Positions 8,915 to 16,644 of a stretch of DNA of 56,483 bases are shown here, one piece after another. The stretch's first letter is position 1. Each line of letters begins with the position of its first letter. The notes below the pieces were generated by a model, which made no database searches, was not told where the DNA came from, and saw only the letters and a program-made list of their open reading frames with translations. The DNA is from DASXTB01 sp036505615 (GTDB taxonomy: Bacteria > Acidobacteriota > UBA6911 > JACQSX01), in the NCBI GenBank assembly GCA_036505615.1, contig DASXTB010000092.1, positions 1 through 56,483 of the forward strand. Reading direction: 5' to 3'. Made by a program: the position numbers and the translations under genes.

Positions 8915-9125
8915 AGTCATCGGTCATCGGTCAACGGTTATCAGTCATCGGTCATCCGGCGACGATCATCGCCTACAGTTACCGGGTCCACAGGTCGGCA
9001 AGTCAAAAGCGCTTTGGACCTGGTGACTTGCTGACCTCCTGACCGATGACCGATCACTGTAAACCGATGACCGATGACCGTCGACCGATGACCGTCGACC
9101 GATGACCGACGACCGATGACTGATA
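8915..9125. repeat. Nested inverted repeat, GGTCATCGGTCATC family
   Basis: The left arm (about 8915-8957) consists of CGGTCATCGGTCAACGG-type units. The right arm (about 9045-9125) is its complement, repeated units of ACCGATGACCGTCG. Inside is a second pair, CCACAGGTCGGCAAGTCA against TGACTTGCTGACCTCC. The right arm runs directly into the start codon of thiL. Confidence 0.85.
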
Positions 9126-10157
9126 ATGCTGACGTGGAACAACGAATTTGAATTCATCCGCTTCCTGCAGCGCATGCGGTTTTCGGACAGCGCTGTAGCT
9201 GTCGGCATCGGCGATGATTCGGCGCTGGTGACGGTTGGGAGAAGAAATTGTCTCTTCACCGCCGACATGATGATCGAGAATGTCCATTTCAGGCGCAATA
9301 CCTGCGCGCCGGAATGGCTCGCCCATAAATTGCTGGCGCGAAGCGTGAGCGACATCGCGGCGATGGGTGGAAGGCCGACTGCCTATCTGGTCTCCCTGGC
9401 AGTTCCTCCCGACATCTCGACCGACTTTCTTCCCAGGTTTTTCCGCGGCTTGAAGCGCGTCCAAAAACGAATGCAGGCCCAACTGGCGGGGGGGGATTTA
9501 AGTTATTCTCCAACGGGGATACTTTTCAGCAGCCTGGCGCTCCTGGGCCAGACGACCGGCGCCCCCTTACTGCGGGCGGGCGCCAGGCAGGGTGACTCGA
9601 TCTGGGTAACCGGGAGCCTTGGTATGTCGGCGGCGGCGCTCGAGCTCCTCAAAAATGGGAAAGTCGTTGTCGACGCAAAAAGAAAAGAATTCCATTTTCC
9701 TGAAACGTCCGAACCGAGCCAGGAGCAAATGTTGCGAAAAATAATGAGAGCGCATTTTTTTCCTCAGCCTCGGTTGGAGGCGGGGCAGTGGTTGGCAAAA
9801 CACCGAGCCGCTACCGCGCTGATAGATTTGAGTGATGGCCTGTCAACCGACTTGAATCGGCTCTGCGCGGCAAGTCGAGTGGGAGCTGTAATCCATCTGG
9901 GAGATATTCCGATCGCCCCAGCGGTCCTTCGCTGCGCCGCGGATCCTCGGGGGTGCGCCCTCGATGGAGGAGAGGATTACGAGCTGCTATTCACCGTCCC
10001 GCGGCGCTCGGAAGCGAAGCTAAGGCGCTTTTGCAGCGAGGTTCCCCTGCGCCGAATCGGAGAGATACGGCATGCTAGAAGGGGAGTTCACCTTGAGGCG
10101 GCGGGCAAGCTGCAACGGCTCAATCCCGGCGGGTTTGACCACTTCGGCAATCGATGA
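9126..10157 (+). CDS. thiL: Thiamine-monophosphate kinase
   Basis: ThiL phosphorylates thiamine monophosphate to thiamine diphosphate with ATP, the last step of cofactor synthesis. The N-terminal motif VGIGDDSALV, the metal-binding segment LFTADMMIENVHF, the signature LLARSVSDIAAMGGRP and the later GGDLSYSP, DLSDGLSTDLNRL and DGGEDYELLF are all present and in family order. The length of 343 residues is normal. No Shine-Dalgarno sequence is visible: the 80 bases before ATG 9126 are the right arm of an inverted repeat. No TPP riboswitch was recognised. The stop overlaps the start of the next gene (ATGA). Its two downstream partners are unrelated to thiamine by sequence, so the operon looks mixed. 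Confidence 0.96.
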   Translation: MLTWNNEFEFIRFLQRMRFSDSAVAVGIGDDSALVTVGRRNCLFTADMMIENVHFRRNTCAPEWLAHKLLARSVSDIAAMGGRPTAYLVSLAVPPDISTDFLPRFFRGLKRVQKRMQAQLAGGDLSYSPTGILFSSLALLGQTTGAPLLRAGARQGDSIWVTGSLGMSAAALELLKNGKVVVDAKRKEFHFPETSEPSQEQMLRKIMRAHFFPQPRLEAGQWLAKHRAATALIDLSDGLSTDLNRLCAASRVGAVIHLGDIPIAPAVLRCAADPRGCALDGGEDYELLFTVPRRSEAKLRRFCSEVPLRRIGEIRHARRGVHLEAAGKLQRLNPGGFDHFGNR

Positions 10158-10657
10158 AACCGTTCATTAACCGATTGCTGAAAAAAATCGTCTCGCCTCA
10201 CGAAACGGCTGAAAGGCTGGCACTCTCTTTTACCATAGGGATTTTTCTCAGCTTTTCCCCTCCGCTGGGATACCACACTGTTGTCGGGCTGGCGATCGCT
10301 TATCTGTTTGGTCTCAATCGGACTGCCATGCTGGTGGGTATCTATATCAACACGCCCTGGACGATAGTGCCCTACTACGCTTTCGCCACCTGGGTAGGCG
10401 TCCAGATTACCGGTCTTCCCGAAGGGGTCACCATGCCAAATGTCGGATTGCGAGAGATCATGACGCGAGCTTTCTGGCGGCAGATTGTGGCAGAATGGAA
10501 GATACTGTTTCCGGCGACGGTTGGCTCGTTCACCTTGGCCCTGCTTATTGCGCTGGTCACTTATCCCGTAATTTTGCATCTGATACGCCGCTACCGATGG
10601 CAGCGGGCTGAAGGGAAAAGTTGGAACTCTGGCCGGGGAGCCACTGACGGCCCATGA
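10154..10657 (+). CDS. DUF2062 integral membrane protein
   Basis: This is a 167-residue membrane protein of the DUF2062 family, whose function is unknown. It shows the family features: an N-terminal amphipathic part (FINRLLKKIVSPHETAERLA), then SFTIGIFLSFSPPLGYHTVV and the hallmark NRTAMLVGIYINTPWTIVP, with hydrophobic segments near 25-65 and 115-140. It overlaps thiL upstream and the HExxH/TPR gene downstream by 4 bp each (ATGA). This points to translational coupling of all three. The tail after about residue 150 is hydrophilic and probably cytoplasmic. Confidence 0.88.
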   Translation: MKPFINRLLKKIVSPHETAERLALSFTIGIFLSFSPPLGYHTVVGLAIAYLFGLNRTAMLVGIYINTPWTIVPYYAFATWVGVQITGLPEGVTMPNVGLREIMTRAFWRQIVAEWKILFPATVGSFTLALLIALVTYPVILHLIRRYRWQRAEGKSWNSGRGATDGP

Positions 10658-12156
10658 CCGATTCTATGCTTCGTCGTCTCTGCGGAATTCTTGCTCTTGT
10701 TTTCGCTGTCGCGGCGCCGGCGCAGGGGCAGGATTTGTCCGGCGTGGTCAACATCAATTTTGTAACCGACTTTAGGCTGTTCGCGGTTATGTCGGCGATC
10801 AATGCCGGTGGCTTCGATTATGAGGGCGGCATTTCAATGCATCCGGTGCGCCGGCAGGTTCGAGAGAAGCTCAAGTCTTTGGATCCGCTGCTGCTTCAAC
10901 GCCTGCACGACTTTTATGTAGCGCACCATGTGGCAGACAATGCGGAGCGTGAAATTGCGCGCTACACTTCGCTAGCGCTGCTGCTTTCCAATCCACCCCG
11001 GCTCGATGTGACTCTACCCCCCAAGGACATACCCCTCGAGGTGCAGGAAGTGCTGGGTTTTGAGCAGATTCTTCCCACTTTTTACACACAGGCAAGGCTG
11101 GAGCAGTTATGGCTCGATGTGCGGCCTCAGTACCTGGCCGAAATTGAGAAATACAAGCCGGTGGCCCGTGAATCGATTGCTCAGGCGCTACAGTATCTTC
11201 GTACGGAAGCGCGCATTGTTATGGATCGGCAGATCTTCTTCATCCCGGATCTAATGAGTTCCCACAGGATTGCCAATTCGCGCATTGTGGGCAATCTCTA
11301 TTACCTGGTGGTCGGGCCTGCTGATATTCCGGAAAAGAACCTGCGCAATATTCGCCATGAGTATTTGCACTTTCTTCTCGATCCATTGATCGAGAAAAAC
11401 GGACTAGCCATCGTCCAGCAGCAGGAGATTTTGCAGCTGCTCAGCGATCGGCCAGGGCTGCTGGCAAAGTTCCGACAGGATCTTAAGCTCCTTAATACGG
11501 AGTCTTTAATTGAGGCTGTGCAACTGCGGATCGATCGCCCTGGAGATGCGCGCGAGCAACTAGGGCGGCAATACGCGGCCGGAAACATACTCATCTACCA
11601 TTACTATGAAAAGCTGCAGGAATTCGAGAAGGCTTCGGCATCGTTTCCGGAATACCTGCCTTCGATCATTCAGGCCTTCGATCTGAAGCGGGAGCAACAG
11701 CGCAAGGAGTGGTACGCGGCCGAGAGCGAAACGCTCAAAACTCAGCAAGAACAGCAGGCGCAGGGCGTAAAGGCTCGCACGGAATGGTTGCGTAAGCTGG
11801 AACGGGCCAACGAATTGCTCCAGCAAAAAGACTTTGACGCCGCAGAGAAGGCGCTGCTGGCCATGAAGCAACAGAAGCCTACGGACCCGGCAATCCTTTT
11901 CGGTCTGGCTCAAATCGAGCTGCAGCGGAAAAATGCCGACTCGGCCGAGTCTTATTTCAAGGCTGTGATCGATCAGCGCGAAGCTCCATCCTGGATGGCG
12001 GCCTGGAGCCGCCTGCATCTGGCCACGGTATACATGGCTACTGATCGCTTGCCGGAAGCACGGGCGGCGCTCCAACAGGTGGCGGATTTGACTGGGGATT
12101 TGAAGGGTGCTCGAGAGGAGGCCAAGAGGCGGCTGGCCGGTTTGCCTCCCCCTTGA
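10654..12156 (+). CDS. Exported HExxH metallopeptidase-like protein with TPRs
   Basis: I do not recognise a named family for this 500-residue protein. It begins with a signal peptide (hydrophobic 8-21, cleavage likely near APAQGQ). The middle contains RHEYLHF, an HExxH motif at 235-239 that fits the zinc site of a gluzincin-type metallopeptidase. The third ligand is not obvious. From about residue 370, after an Arg/Lys/Gln-rich helical stretch, there are tetratricopeptide repeats, for example ANELLQQKDFDAAEKALLAM and ILFGLAQIELQRKNADSAES. The protein is probably periplasmic. It is translationally coupled to the DUF2062 gene (ATGA), which suggests a shared envelope role. Peptidase activity is inferred from one motif. 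Confidence 0.75.
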   Translation: MTDSMLRRLCGILALVFAVAAPAQGQDLSGVVNINFVTDFRLFAVMSAINAGGFDYEGGISMHPVRRQVREKLKSLDPLLLQRLHDFYVAHHVADNAEREIARYTSLALLLSNPPRLDVTLPPKDIPLEVQEVLGFEQILPTFYTQARLEQLWLDVRPQYLAEIEKYKPVARESIAQALQYLRTEARIVMDRQIFFIPDLMSSHRIANSRIVGNLYYLVVGPADIPEKNLRNIRHEYLHFLLDPLIEKNGLAIVQQQEILQLLSDRPGLLAKFRQDLKLLNTESLIEAVQLRIDRPGDAREQLGRQYAAGNILIYHYYEKLQEFEKASASFPEYLPSIIQAFDLKREQQRKEWYAAESETLKTQQEQQAQGVKARTEWLRKLERANELLQQKDFDAAEKALLAMKQQKPTDPAILFGLAQIELQRKNADSAESYFKAVIDQREAPSWMAAWSRLHLATVYMATDRLPEARAALQQVADLTGDLKGAREEAKRRLAGLPPP

Positions 12157-12406
12157 AACTGAGTGGAAAACTGAGCCATGAAGACGAAGTTTTGTTTGCA
12201 ACCCTGGGTTGCGGGGCGCCTCTTAGTTCATGAGGGAAAATTTATTTTTTTGCTCCAGCGAACTGCAGATTTGGATTAAGATAATTCTTTTTTTCCGAAG
12301 AAACTGACCGGATCGGGGTTTTCCGCCGGCTGTTTGGGAGCCTGATGGCTTGGCGCCGAATCCGATTGATACGACTAAAATTTTGTCTTGTACGGAGGAC
12401 ATTTAA

Positions 12407-13462
12407 ATGAAAAATCTCTTCACGGCGGCTGTGATATTGGCGCTGATCCTGACGCCGACTCTCGCGCTGCAGGCCGTTCAACAACAGCAGCAACCACAGC
12501 AAGGCCAGCAGCCCGCTCAACCGGCCCCGAAGCCTCCTCGTGTCTTAGGGCAACCCCAGACGCGTGAAGAATATGATAAATACGTCGCCATTACCCAGGC
12601 GACAGACAACCAGCAGCGTGCCAAACTGTCTGAGGATTTCCTGAAAGATTTTCCCGATTCCGGCTTGACCCCTTACGTGCATCAGATTGCAGCCACGACC
12701 TACCAGCAGCTCAATAATTACGACAAACTGGTTGAACACGGCGAAGCCACGCTGAAGGAGTTGCCGGACAATGCGGTAATCCTCACTTTTCTGGCCAGCG
12801 GTTACGCGCAGCGCGGAAAGCCCGACCTTGCGGTGGAACGAGCCGATAAAGCCGTTACGGCAATCAATGCCCTCCAGGCGCCGCCCAATGTGAATCCGGC
12901 AGATTTCGCCAAGGGCAAAAATGACCTGCTATCGATGGCCTATGGAAGCAAAGGAATTGCCTACGTGGCCAAATCGCAGGATGCGCGCATGAAGAAGGCT
13001 GCGGAACCCAAGAAGGAGGAACCAGCCAATCCGGCGAATCCTGCCAATCCAGGAGCCACGGCCAACGGCAAGAAAGATGACGATCCCAATCTGGAATTGG
13101 CGCTCACTAACTTGAAGAAAGCAATTGAGCTAAATCCGAAGGATGACCTGGCCTACTTCGAAATGGGTATCTCCTACACGCTGAAGAACGATGCCGATAA
13201 CGCCGTCGACTCCTACGCCAAAGCTGTCGCCATCGGCGGCTTTGTCTCAAATCTAGCCAAGGACAAGCTGAAGGCGGTTCTTGAAGCAGTATTGAAGCCG
13301 ACTCAGGCGGGGGCCACAGAACCTTTGGATCAGCGCGTCACAAAGAGGATGGACGAAGCAGTAGCGAAGGCGAAGGCTTCGTTAAATGCGCCGCCTCCCT
13401 CCGCGCCTCCTCCTCCTCCTCCACCGCCACCGGGACAATCTAAACCCCCCAGCAATTATTAG
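12407..13462 (+). CDS. Exported TPR protein with Gln- and Pro-rich ends
   Basis: This 351-residue protein starts with a signal peptide (MKNLFTAAVILALILTPTLA) after a good ribosome site, GGAGGA. The mature N-terminus is Gln/Pro rich (QQQQQPQQGQQPAQPAPKPP). The body has tetratricopeptide repeats, seen in VILTFLASGYAQRGKPDLAV and in PKDDLAYFEMGISYTLKNDA. A low-complexity Ala/Asn/Pro spacer lies between them. The C-terminus carries a run of nine prolines, which would normally need elongation factor P for efficient translation. It is likely a periplasmic scaffold. It is preceded by 250 bp of gene-free DNA. No specific function can be assigned. Confidence 0.8.
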   Translation: MKNLFTAAVILALILTPTLALQAVQQQQQPQQGQQPAQPAPKPPRVLGQPQTREEYDKYVAITQATDNQQRAKLSEDFLKDFPDSGLTPYVHQIAATTYQQLNNYDKLVEHGEATLKELPDNAVILTFLASGYAQRGKPDLAVERADKAVTAINALQAPPNVNPADFAKGKNDLLSMAYGSKGIAYVAKSQDARMKKAAEPKKEEPANPANPANPGATANGKKDDDPNLELALTNLKKAIELNPKDDLAYFEMGISYTLKNDADNAVDSYAKAVAIGGFVSNLAKDKLKAVLEAVLKPTQAGATEPLDQRVTKRMDEAVAKAKASLNAPPPSAPPPPPPPPPGQSKPPSNY

Positions 13463-13644
13463 CGAGCACACCGTCGAAATGGACTGGCGATGGATATTGT
13501 GAGGTGTACCCTCTGGTGGCCGCAGGCACTTTGTGCAACCACGGAGCCACGGCCGGAAGAAGGCTGTGAAAAAGCCGGCGAGATTATTCACAGTTATGGT
13601 GTTGTGCAGATAATTTAGATTGCCGCACCTTTCGCACACCTGTT

Positions 13645-13712
13645 CTGTTTATCGTGGGCTGTTGATTGCATGATCAACAGCCCACCGTAAACAGTAACGC
13701 CTTTACTGTTTA
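13645..13712 (+). promoter_or_regulatory. rnc leader with two mutually exclusive hairpins
   Basis: CTGTTTA (13645-13651) and TGGGCTGTTGAT (13655-13666) pair with ATCAACAGCCCA (13673-13684) and TAAACAG (13688-13694). This makes a stem of about 21 pairs with one mismatch and one wobble. The 3' arm TAAACAGTAA (13688-13697) can instead pair perfectly over 10 bp with TTACTGTTTA (13703-13712), whose last base is the A of the rnc start codon. RNase III autoregulates through leader cleavage in E. coli. A long duplex of about this length is a suitable RNase III substrate, so autoregulation is a reasonable inference. Confidence 0.7.
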
Positions 13713-14416
13713 TGAATGGCGGATCTTCAGATTTCCGGACGCTGGAACAAGCTCTCAGATACCAATTCAAGAATATCTCTCTCTTACAGCGAGCTTTAAC
13801 CCACAAATCGTATTGTTACGAGCGTCCTGAAGAAGGTTCGTCGCACTATGAGTCTTTGGAATTTCTGGGGGATGCCATCCTTGGATTCATCATTAGTGAC
13901 TTGATATTCCAGCAAATTCCGCTTTCCACTGAAGGGGAGCTCTCGAAAATCAAAGCCCACCTGGTCAGCGCCCGGAATCTTATCCAGTTTGCCGACAGAC
14001 TCGAGTTAGGCTGCTTTCTCAGACTCAGTCATGGAGAGGAAAAGACGGGCGGCAGAACAAAGAAGGCACTGCTGGTTGATGCCTTTGAGGCAGTCATTGC
14101 TGCAATTTACCTGGATGGCGGGATTGAAGCTGCGCGAGCATTTATCGAGGGTGAATTCGGTCCCAGTCTGCAGGATGTCGGTTCGCACACCTTCACTTCG
14201 CCGGATTACAAGTCCAGACTACAGGAGCGGCTGCATCAGTTGAATCACACGGAACCGGCGTATGTGCTGGTGCAAGAGTTAGGTCCCGACCACCGAAAGC
14301 ATTTCGTCGTGGAAGTTGTTTCTGGGACCGACGTGCTGGCGCAAGGTGAAGGGAGAACCAAGAAGGAGGCGCAGCAAAACGCCGCAGAAGCCGCGTTGCA
14401 GAAAATGGGAGAGTAA
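13712..14416 (+). CDS. rnc: Ribonuclease III
   Basis: RNase III is an endonuclease that cuts double-stranded RNA during rRNA maturation and mRNA turnover. The 234-residue protein has the catalytic domain with the signature ESLEFLGDA at 47-55 (Glu50 and Asp54 match E. coli Glu41 and Asp45) and the second acidic pair in LVDAFEA (Asp123, Glu126). The C-terminal double-stranded RNA-binding domain is complete (DYKSRLQERLHQ to GRTKKEAQQNAAEAALQKM). There is no evident Shine-Dalgarno sequence before ATG 13712; the start codon abuts a perfect hairpin. The downstream region is a large nested inverted repeat. Confidence 0.97.
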   Translation: MNGGSSDFRTLEQALRYQFKNISLLQRALTHKSYCYERPEEGSSHYESLEFLGDAILGFIISDLIFQQIPLSTEGELSKIKAHLVSARNLIQFADRLELGCFLRLSHGEEKTGGRTKKALLVDAFEAVIAAIYLDGGIEAARAFIEGEFGPSLQDVGSHTFTSPDYKSRLQERLHQLNHTEPAYVLVQELGPDHRKHFVVEVVSGTDVLAQGEGRTKKEAQQNAAEAALQKMGE

Positions 14417-14420
14417 GACG

Positions 14421-14701
14421 ATTGCGGAATGCGGATTGCGGATTTCCGATTGCGGATTGCGGAATGCGGAATGCGGAATGAAAAACGCCATTCAGGTCGA
14501 AAGTCGCAGGTCGCAAGTCGCAGGTCATTGTTGTTCGGCAGCGGGATCCACTAGATCTGAGACCCGGGATTCCGGTAGGGGTCTTTAGCCATACCATAAG
14601 ATTGTATGACTTTCGACCTGCGACTTTCGACTTGCGACTTGAATGGCGTTTTTCATTCCGCAATCCGAAATCCGCAATCCGCAATCGGAAATCCGAAATC
14701 G
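14421..14701. repeat. Nested two-family inverted repeat between rnc and CPBP gene
   Basis: The outer arms are GCGGATTGCGGATTTCC-type units (about 14421-14480) against CCGCAATCCGAAATCC-type units (about 14658-14701). The inner arms are GAAAAACGCCATTCAGGTCG with GTCGCAGGTCGCAAGTC (to 14527) against GACTTTCGACCTGCGAC with TTGAATGGCGTTTTTC (14608-14657). The loop of about 80 bp is unique. The two neighbouring genes converge on this structure, so it could terminate both transcripts. Confidence 0.9.
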
Positions 14702-14703
14702 GC

Positions 14704-15465
14704 TTACTTCAGCCCAAAAAACCAATAAGCGAAAATTACGATCCAGTTATAGGCGGTGTGGGCTGCGAGAGGAACCAGGAGATTCTGTCTCCAGATATAC
14801 GCCGCGCCGAATAATAGCCCCAGCAGACCGGCCCCCACAGCGTTGTCCCATCCCTGCAAATAGTGCGCGGCGCCAAAATAGAGAGTGAACAGCGCCAGGC
14901 CGGTGTAAACGCCACCCAGGTACTTTTCAAATCTGCGCAGGACAAAGGCGCGTTGAACTTCTTCCTTCAACCCGCCAGAGAGGGAAACCATCAGTAGAAA
15001 CCAGAATACATCTCTGCGGGTTTTGATCAATGACAGTATCGGATTCTGTTCGGTGACCAACTCCGGAAAGAACTTTCTGAAGAACAACCCTGCCAGCGTC
15101 GTGGCCAGGAACAACGCCGGTATCATGCCCAGCGCGATGAGGAGTTCCCGCTGCCACTGGAAATCAATACCGGTGAGCATCCTCCACGACTCTTCGCGAT
15201 ATCTCAAAATGAGGGCGATGGTCGCCAGCACAAACACGCTGTTACAGATCACGAAAATCGCCAGCAAGGAAGACGAATGAAGAATCAATTGAGGTTTGTA
15301 TCCAAGAAGGTAAAAGGCTCCCTGCAGCACCAGTGTCGCCAACAGGTCGGTGCAAAGCATTACCTCCACTGCGCTTTGAAAACGCCTCCCTGGATCCGGA
15401 GGCGCAGAGCGGGCCGGCGAGTCGTCGAAAGTAGAAGCGCCGCCAGGAATGGAAAATTTTTCCAC
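14704..15465 (-). CDS. CPBP-family intramembrane protease
   Basis: This is a CPBP (Rce1-like, ABI) membrane protease homologue. The three family motifs are present: GGLKEEVQRAF (the EExxxR motif), FGAAHYLQG and LAAHTAYNW. With the start placed at GTG 15465 these correspond roughly to residues 165-175, 198-206 and 234-241 of 253. Six or more hydrophobic segments cover the protein. The reading frame continues upstream to 15783, but those 106 extra residues have no hydrophobic or family-like pattern and look like translated intergenic DNA. The exact start is therefore uncertain, with ATG 15360 as a further candidate. Family members are often linked to peptide maturation or self-immunity. Nothing nearby shows the substrate. 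Confidence 0.82.
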   Translation of the reverse strand: MEKFSIPGGASTFDDSPARSAPPDPGRRFQSAVEVMLCTDLLATLVLQGAFYLLGYKPQLILHSSSLLAIFVICNSVFVLATIALILRYREESWRMLTGIDFQWQRELLIALGMIPALFLATTLAGLFFRKFFPELVTEQNPILSLIKTRRDVFWFLLMVSLSGGLKEEVQRAFVLRRFEKYLGGVYTGLALFTLYFGAAHYLQGWDNAVGAGLLGLLFGAAYIWRQNLLVPLAAHTAYNWIVIFAYWFFGLK

Positions 15466-15844
15466 CACTTCAACAAAATACAGAGGGATCTCCGAGAAAT
15501 GCGAGAGAAATCTTTGTGAATCTCGATGCTCGGTGGCTTCCGCCCCGCAAATGGAGCGCCCCAGGATTTGCACTGAGTACCGCAGCGACAACGAGTGCCA
15601 CCGTGACAAAATATCGATCCGCGCCCCACGCTTCGCCGCGGCATTCCAAAAAAGAAGTTGAACCCTTCCAGCGTAGCTCTTGATAATAGTCTGGCGCTGG
15701 CACAGAGGCAGCAAATCGTGACTGAACGGTAAGGGGAAAATCGGTCTGCTACGCGCCCAAAAAAAGCTCGACGGGCCTTGCAAAGCGCTCTTGTTCAGAA
15801 TAAAAAGAAGTCGGCAATCATTAAATTGTTGGCGGGGAGGAATA

Positions 15845-16186
15845 ATGGAAAGAAGGGATTACCAAACGGGGGAATCGCTGGGTCGCTTCCAGTGGAAGGA
15901 CCGGTCTTTGCAGCGAGCACTGCCGCGCCGCGGGGACGACGATCAAGTCGAGGAAGATGACTTCGGAGAGGACGAGGAGATCGATGGGGATGAAGACGAT
16001 GAAGAGGATGAGGAATTTGAGGACGAAGAATTCGACGATGACCTGGACGATTACGATAAGGATGACTTTGACGAGGACTACGACGAAGAAGACGAATTCG
16101 ATGACTTAGACGATTACGAAGAAGAGGACGACGACGATGACGACGAAGAAGACCTCCTTGACGAAGAGGAAGACGAAGAATACTAG
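15845..16186 (+). CDS. Very acidic small protein with Asp/Glu tail
   Basis: I do not recognise this family. The 113-residue protein has a basic to mixed N-terminus of about 30 residues (MERRDYQTGESLGRFQWKD, then RALPRRG). An 83-residue tail follows with 64 Asp/Glu and a single Lys. Phe, Tyr and Leu recur within the tail every few residues. ATG 15845 is chosen because GGGGAGG lies directly upstream; the frame is open 54 bases further. The composition recalls DNA- or RNA-mimicking acidic proteins and the acidic tail of RNA polymerase delta, without visible homology. The predicted pI is extremely low. Calling it a gene rests on the clean ribosome site and the long open frame. Confidence 0.7.
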   Translation: MERRDYQTGESLGRFQWKDRSLQRALPRRGDDDQVEEDDFGEDEEIDGDEDDEEDEEFEDEEFDDDLDDYDKDDFDEDYDEEDEFDDLDDYEEEDDDDDDEEDLLDEEEDEEY

Positions 16187-16644
16187 CCCCGTTAAATCAT
16201 AAGTTTCCATAGGATGAGCCGCGAAGTGGCGCCATTGGGTAGACCCGCCCGTTACCGGACACAATCCTGAAAAGCAGGCCGCGACTTACACGAATTAAAA
16301 CGAATTTCGGGTTTGTCGTTGACTAAAGGATTTTTAAGCAGCAGAGCCAGTATCGGAATGCAAATTGCTGGATTTGTGAGGTTTGAAGCTCGGGACGAGA
16401 CGGGAAAGATCGCCACTCGGTTAAGCGATCACCGAGAATTCTGCTTTCATGACGGGCATTTGATCGCCGGTTCTAACTCAATTTAGATAGCCCGCGCAGG
16501 GAATGCTCTGATTCTGTAAGTTTATAAGGTCGAAGTATTTACAAGGCTTGGTTGTTATGCTTAAATCAATTTGCTTGTGAGTCGAACTTAACATTTTATT
16601 GTTCTCCGAAGAATTCAGATATGCCAGCTACAGGAGGGGCATTT
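16187..16644 (+). other. Long gene-free leader region upstream of OmpA-like gene
   Basis: No gene is seen in these 458 bases. Near 16217 a single degenerate copy of the GAGCCGCGAAGCGGCG palindrome occurs; its better copies are at 25833 and 26075. Around 16410-16440, GATCGCCACTCGG and the following AAGCGATCACCGAG allow alternative overlapping pairings. I could not match the region to a known riboswitch consensus. The last bases hold AGGAGGGG, the ribosome site of the following gene. Confidence 0.4.

Noticed and set aside
8915..9125. Possible CRISPR array from repeated GGTCATCGGTC/ACCGATGACC units
   Set aside because: Units are short, degenerate and contiguous, without unique spacers of constant length; no cas gene is nearby. 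They form facing inverted arms instead.
15466..15783. 106-residue N-terminal extension of the CPBP protease
   Set aside because: The composition is like non-coding translation, and family members of about 250 residues begin shortly before the first TM helix.
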